In this document: one piece after another, positions 5,681 to 6,169 of the stretch
Numbering within the stretch: position 1 is the stretch's first letter
How the letters are laid out: each line of letters opens with the position of its first letter
DNA from: Hydrogenophaga sp.
Lineage (GTDB): Bacteria; Pseudomonadota; Gammaproteobacteria; Burkholderiales; Burkholderiaceae_C
Direction: 5' to 3'
NCBI GenBank assembly: GCA_030684755.1
Contig: JAUXXN010000182.1
Location: 1-6,169 of the forward strand
DNA length: 6,169 nt
The notes under the pieces: generated by a model
What the model was told of the DNA's origin: nothing
What the model saw: the letters and a program-made list of their open reading frames with translations, nothing else
Database searches by the model: none
Position numbers and translations under genes: made by a program

Positions 5681-6034
5681 ATGAAAGCCGACTTTCAAGA
5701 CCACCTGAAAGCCTTGCCTCAAGCGCCCGCAGGCCGCTACCCGCTCGGCACGCCGTTCGTCCGTGCGCTGGCGCATGGCAGCATGAGCGTGGAGCTTTTC
5801 GCACCCTCCACATCGCAACTGGGCCAAGACATACAGCAACCTCACACACAGGACGAGCTGTACGTGGTGCAGCGTGGTCGTTCGGGCTTCTGGCTCGAAG
5901 GCGAGCGCTGTGAGATGCAAACCGGCGATGTGTTGTTTGTGCCTGCGGGCGCACGCCATCGCTTTGAAGATTTCAGTCAAGACTTTGTTACCTGGGTCGT
6001 TTTCTACGGCCCCCAAGAAGGAGAACCCACATGA
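5681..6034 (+). CDS. Small single-domain cupin protein
   Basis: A soluble 117-residue protein with one cupin beta-barrel. Cupin motif 1 is represented by H55, E59 and the following YVVQRGRSGFWLEG (61-74), although the usual second histidine is replaced (Q57/D58). Motif 2 is GDVLFVPAGARHRFE (82-96), with P88, G90 and H93. H55, E59 and H93 are the likely metal ligands. Such proteins may be small metal-dependent enzymes (isomerase, dioxygenase-like) or ligand binders; nothing here settles which. The start at 5681 is chosen because it begins one base after the preceding stop and gives the normal length; the frame runs upstream to 5423 but only inside the transporter gene. No Shine-Dalgarno sequence is seen, so translation is probably coupled. 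The stop overlaps the aminotransferase start in ATGA (6031-6034). Its place between a transporter and an aminotransferase suggests a part in the same amino-compound pathway. Confidence 0.9.
   Translation: MKADFQDHLKALPQAPAGRYPLGTPFVRALAHGSMSVELFAPSTSQLGQDIQQPHTQDELYVVQRGRSGFWLEGERCEMQTGDVLFVPAGARHRFEDFSQDFVTWVVFYGPQEGEPT
6018..6023 (+). promoter_or_regulatory. Strong ribosome binding site for the aminotransferase gene
   Basis: AAGGAG lies seven bases before the ATG at 6031 and inside the end of the cupin gene. It is the best Shine-Dalgarno match in the operon, whose other starts have weak or no matches. The aminotransferase may therefore be translated more independently and more strongly than the upstream genes. 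Confidence 0.7.
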
Positions 6035-6169
6035 ACACCCCCTGGACCCTGGCCCAGCGTGCCCACAAGATGAACCCGTCGGTGATCCGCGAGATTCTGA
6101 AAGTGACCGAGAAGCCCGGCATCATCAGTTTTGCGGGCGGCTTGCCGTCCACCGAAACCTTTCCGGTGG
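6031..6169 (+). CDS. PLP-dependent aminotransferase, LysN-like (2-aminoadipate/aromatic type), 5' part only
   Basis: The first 46 residues of a fold-type I aminotransferase, cut by the window end. The segment SVIREILKVTEKPGIISFAG (17-36) followed by GLPS and TFP closely resembles the N-terminus of Thermus LysN and related 2-aminoadipate/aromatic aminotransferases, where the SFAGGLP motif lies near the substrate pocket. Such enzymes transfer an amino group between an amino acid and 2-oxoglutarate using PLP in the cytosol. Full proteins of this group have about 400 residues, so the catalytic lysine lies outside the window. The start is supported by a strong AAGGAG and an ATGA overlap with the cupin gene. 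Being the same fold as the regulator's sensor domain fits a model in which the regulator senses a compound handled by this enzyme. The family is clear, but the substrate (branched, aromatic, aminoadipate or kynurenine-like) is not. Confidence 0.88.
   Translation, partial: MNTPWTLAQRAHKMNPSVIREILKVTEKPGIISFAGGLPSTETFPV

Noticed and set aside
4776..5684. Plus-strand open frame in another phase within the EamA gene
   Set aside because: The product is Gly/Arg/Ala-rich, has no membrane pattern and overlaps a well-supported coding frame.

Overview
The window is GC-rich and densely coded, with protein sequences and intergenic elements that suggest a betaproteobacterium. Order Burkholderiales, probably Comamonadaceae, is the best guess. 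This rests on codon and GC style and on the CCCCATCCCAACCTTCCCCC-type palindromic repeat, which is familiar from intergenic DNA of that group. It is not a formal classification.

Layout. Bases 1-291 are comparatively AT-rich and lie between a probable leftward gene, of which only the first 13 codons are present (1-40, minus), and a complete ABC-F ATPase of the Uup type (292-2199, plus). Uup is followed by a small hairpin (2206-2231) and a 152-bp element (2250-2401) made of two 37-bp inverted arms that match at 36 positions, each arm being itself a hairpin. The element sits in the convergent gap between uup and a leftward MocR-type regulator (2437-3912). That regulator is a GntR-like winged helix fused to a fold-type I aminotransferase-like domain.

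Divergent from the regulator, across a 148-bp control region (3913-4060) with three copies of TGTATGG, runs a tight rightward cluster. It contains a LysE/RhtB-family exporter (4061-4720), a DMT/EamA-family transporter (4717-5679), a small single-domain cupin (5681-6034) and the start of a LysN-like (2-aminoadipate/aromatic type) aminotransferase (6031 to the window end). The junctions are a 4-base overlap, a 1-base gap and another 4-base overlap, so this is almost certainly one operon.

How the genes may work together (inference): by analogy with known MocR systems such as GabR/gabTD, the regulator would bind PLP and an amino compound and control the divergent operon. The operon combines two predicted small-metabolite exporters, a cupin and an aminotransferase, so it looks like a locus for turnover or export of an amino acid or related amine. 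The substrate cannot be read from sequence. Uup is a separate housekeeping-type unit. I see no tRNA, rRNA, CRISPR, transposase or phage gene. The most noteworthy items are the MocR/two-exporter/cupin/aminotransferase locus with its repeated heptamer, and the nested-palindrome element.
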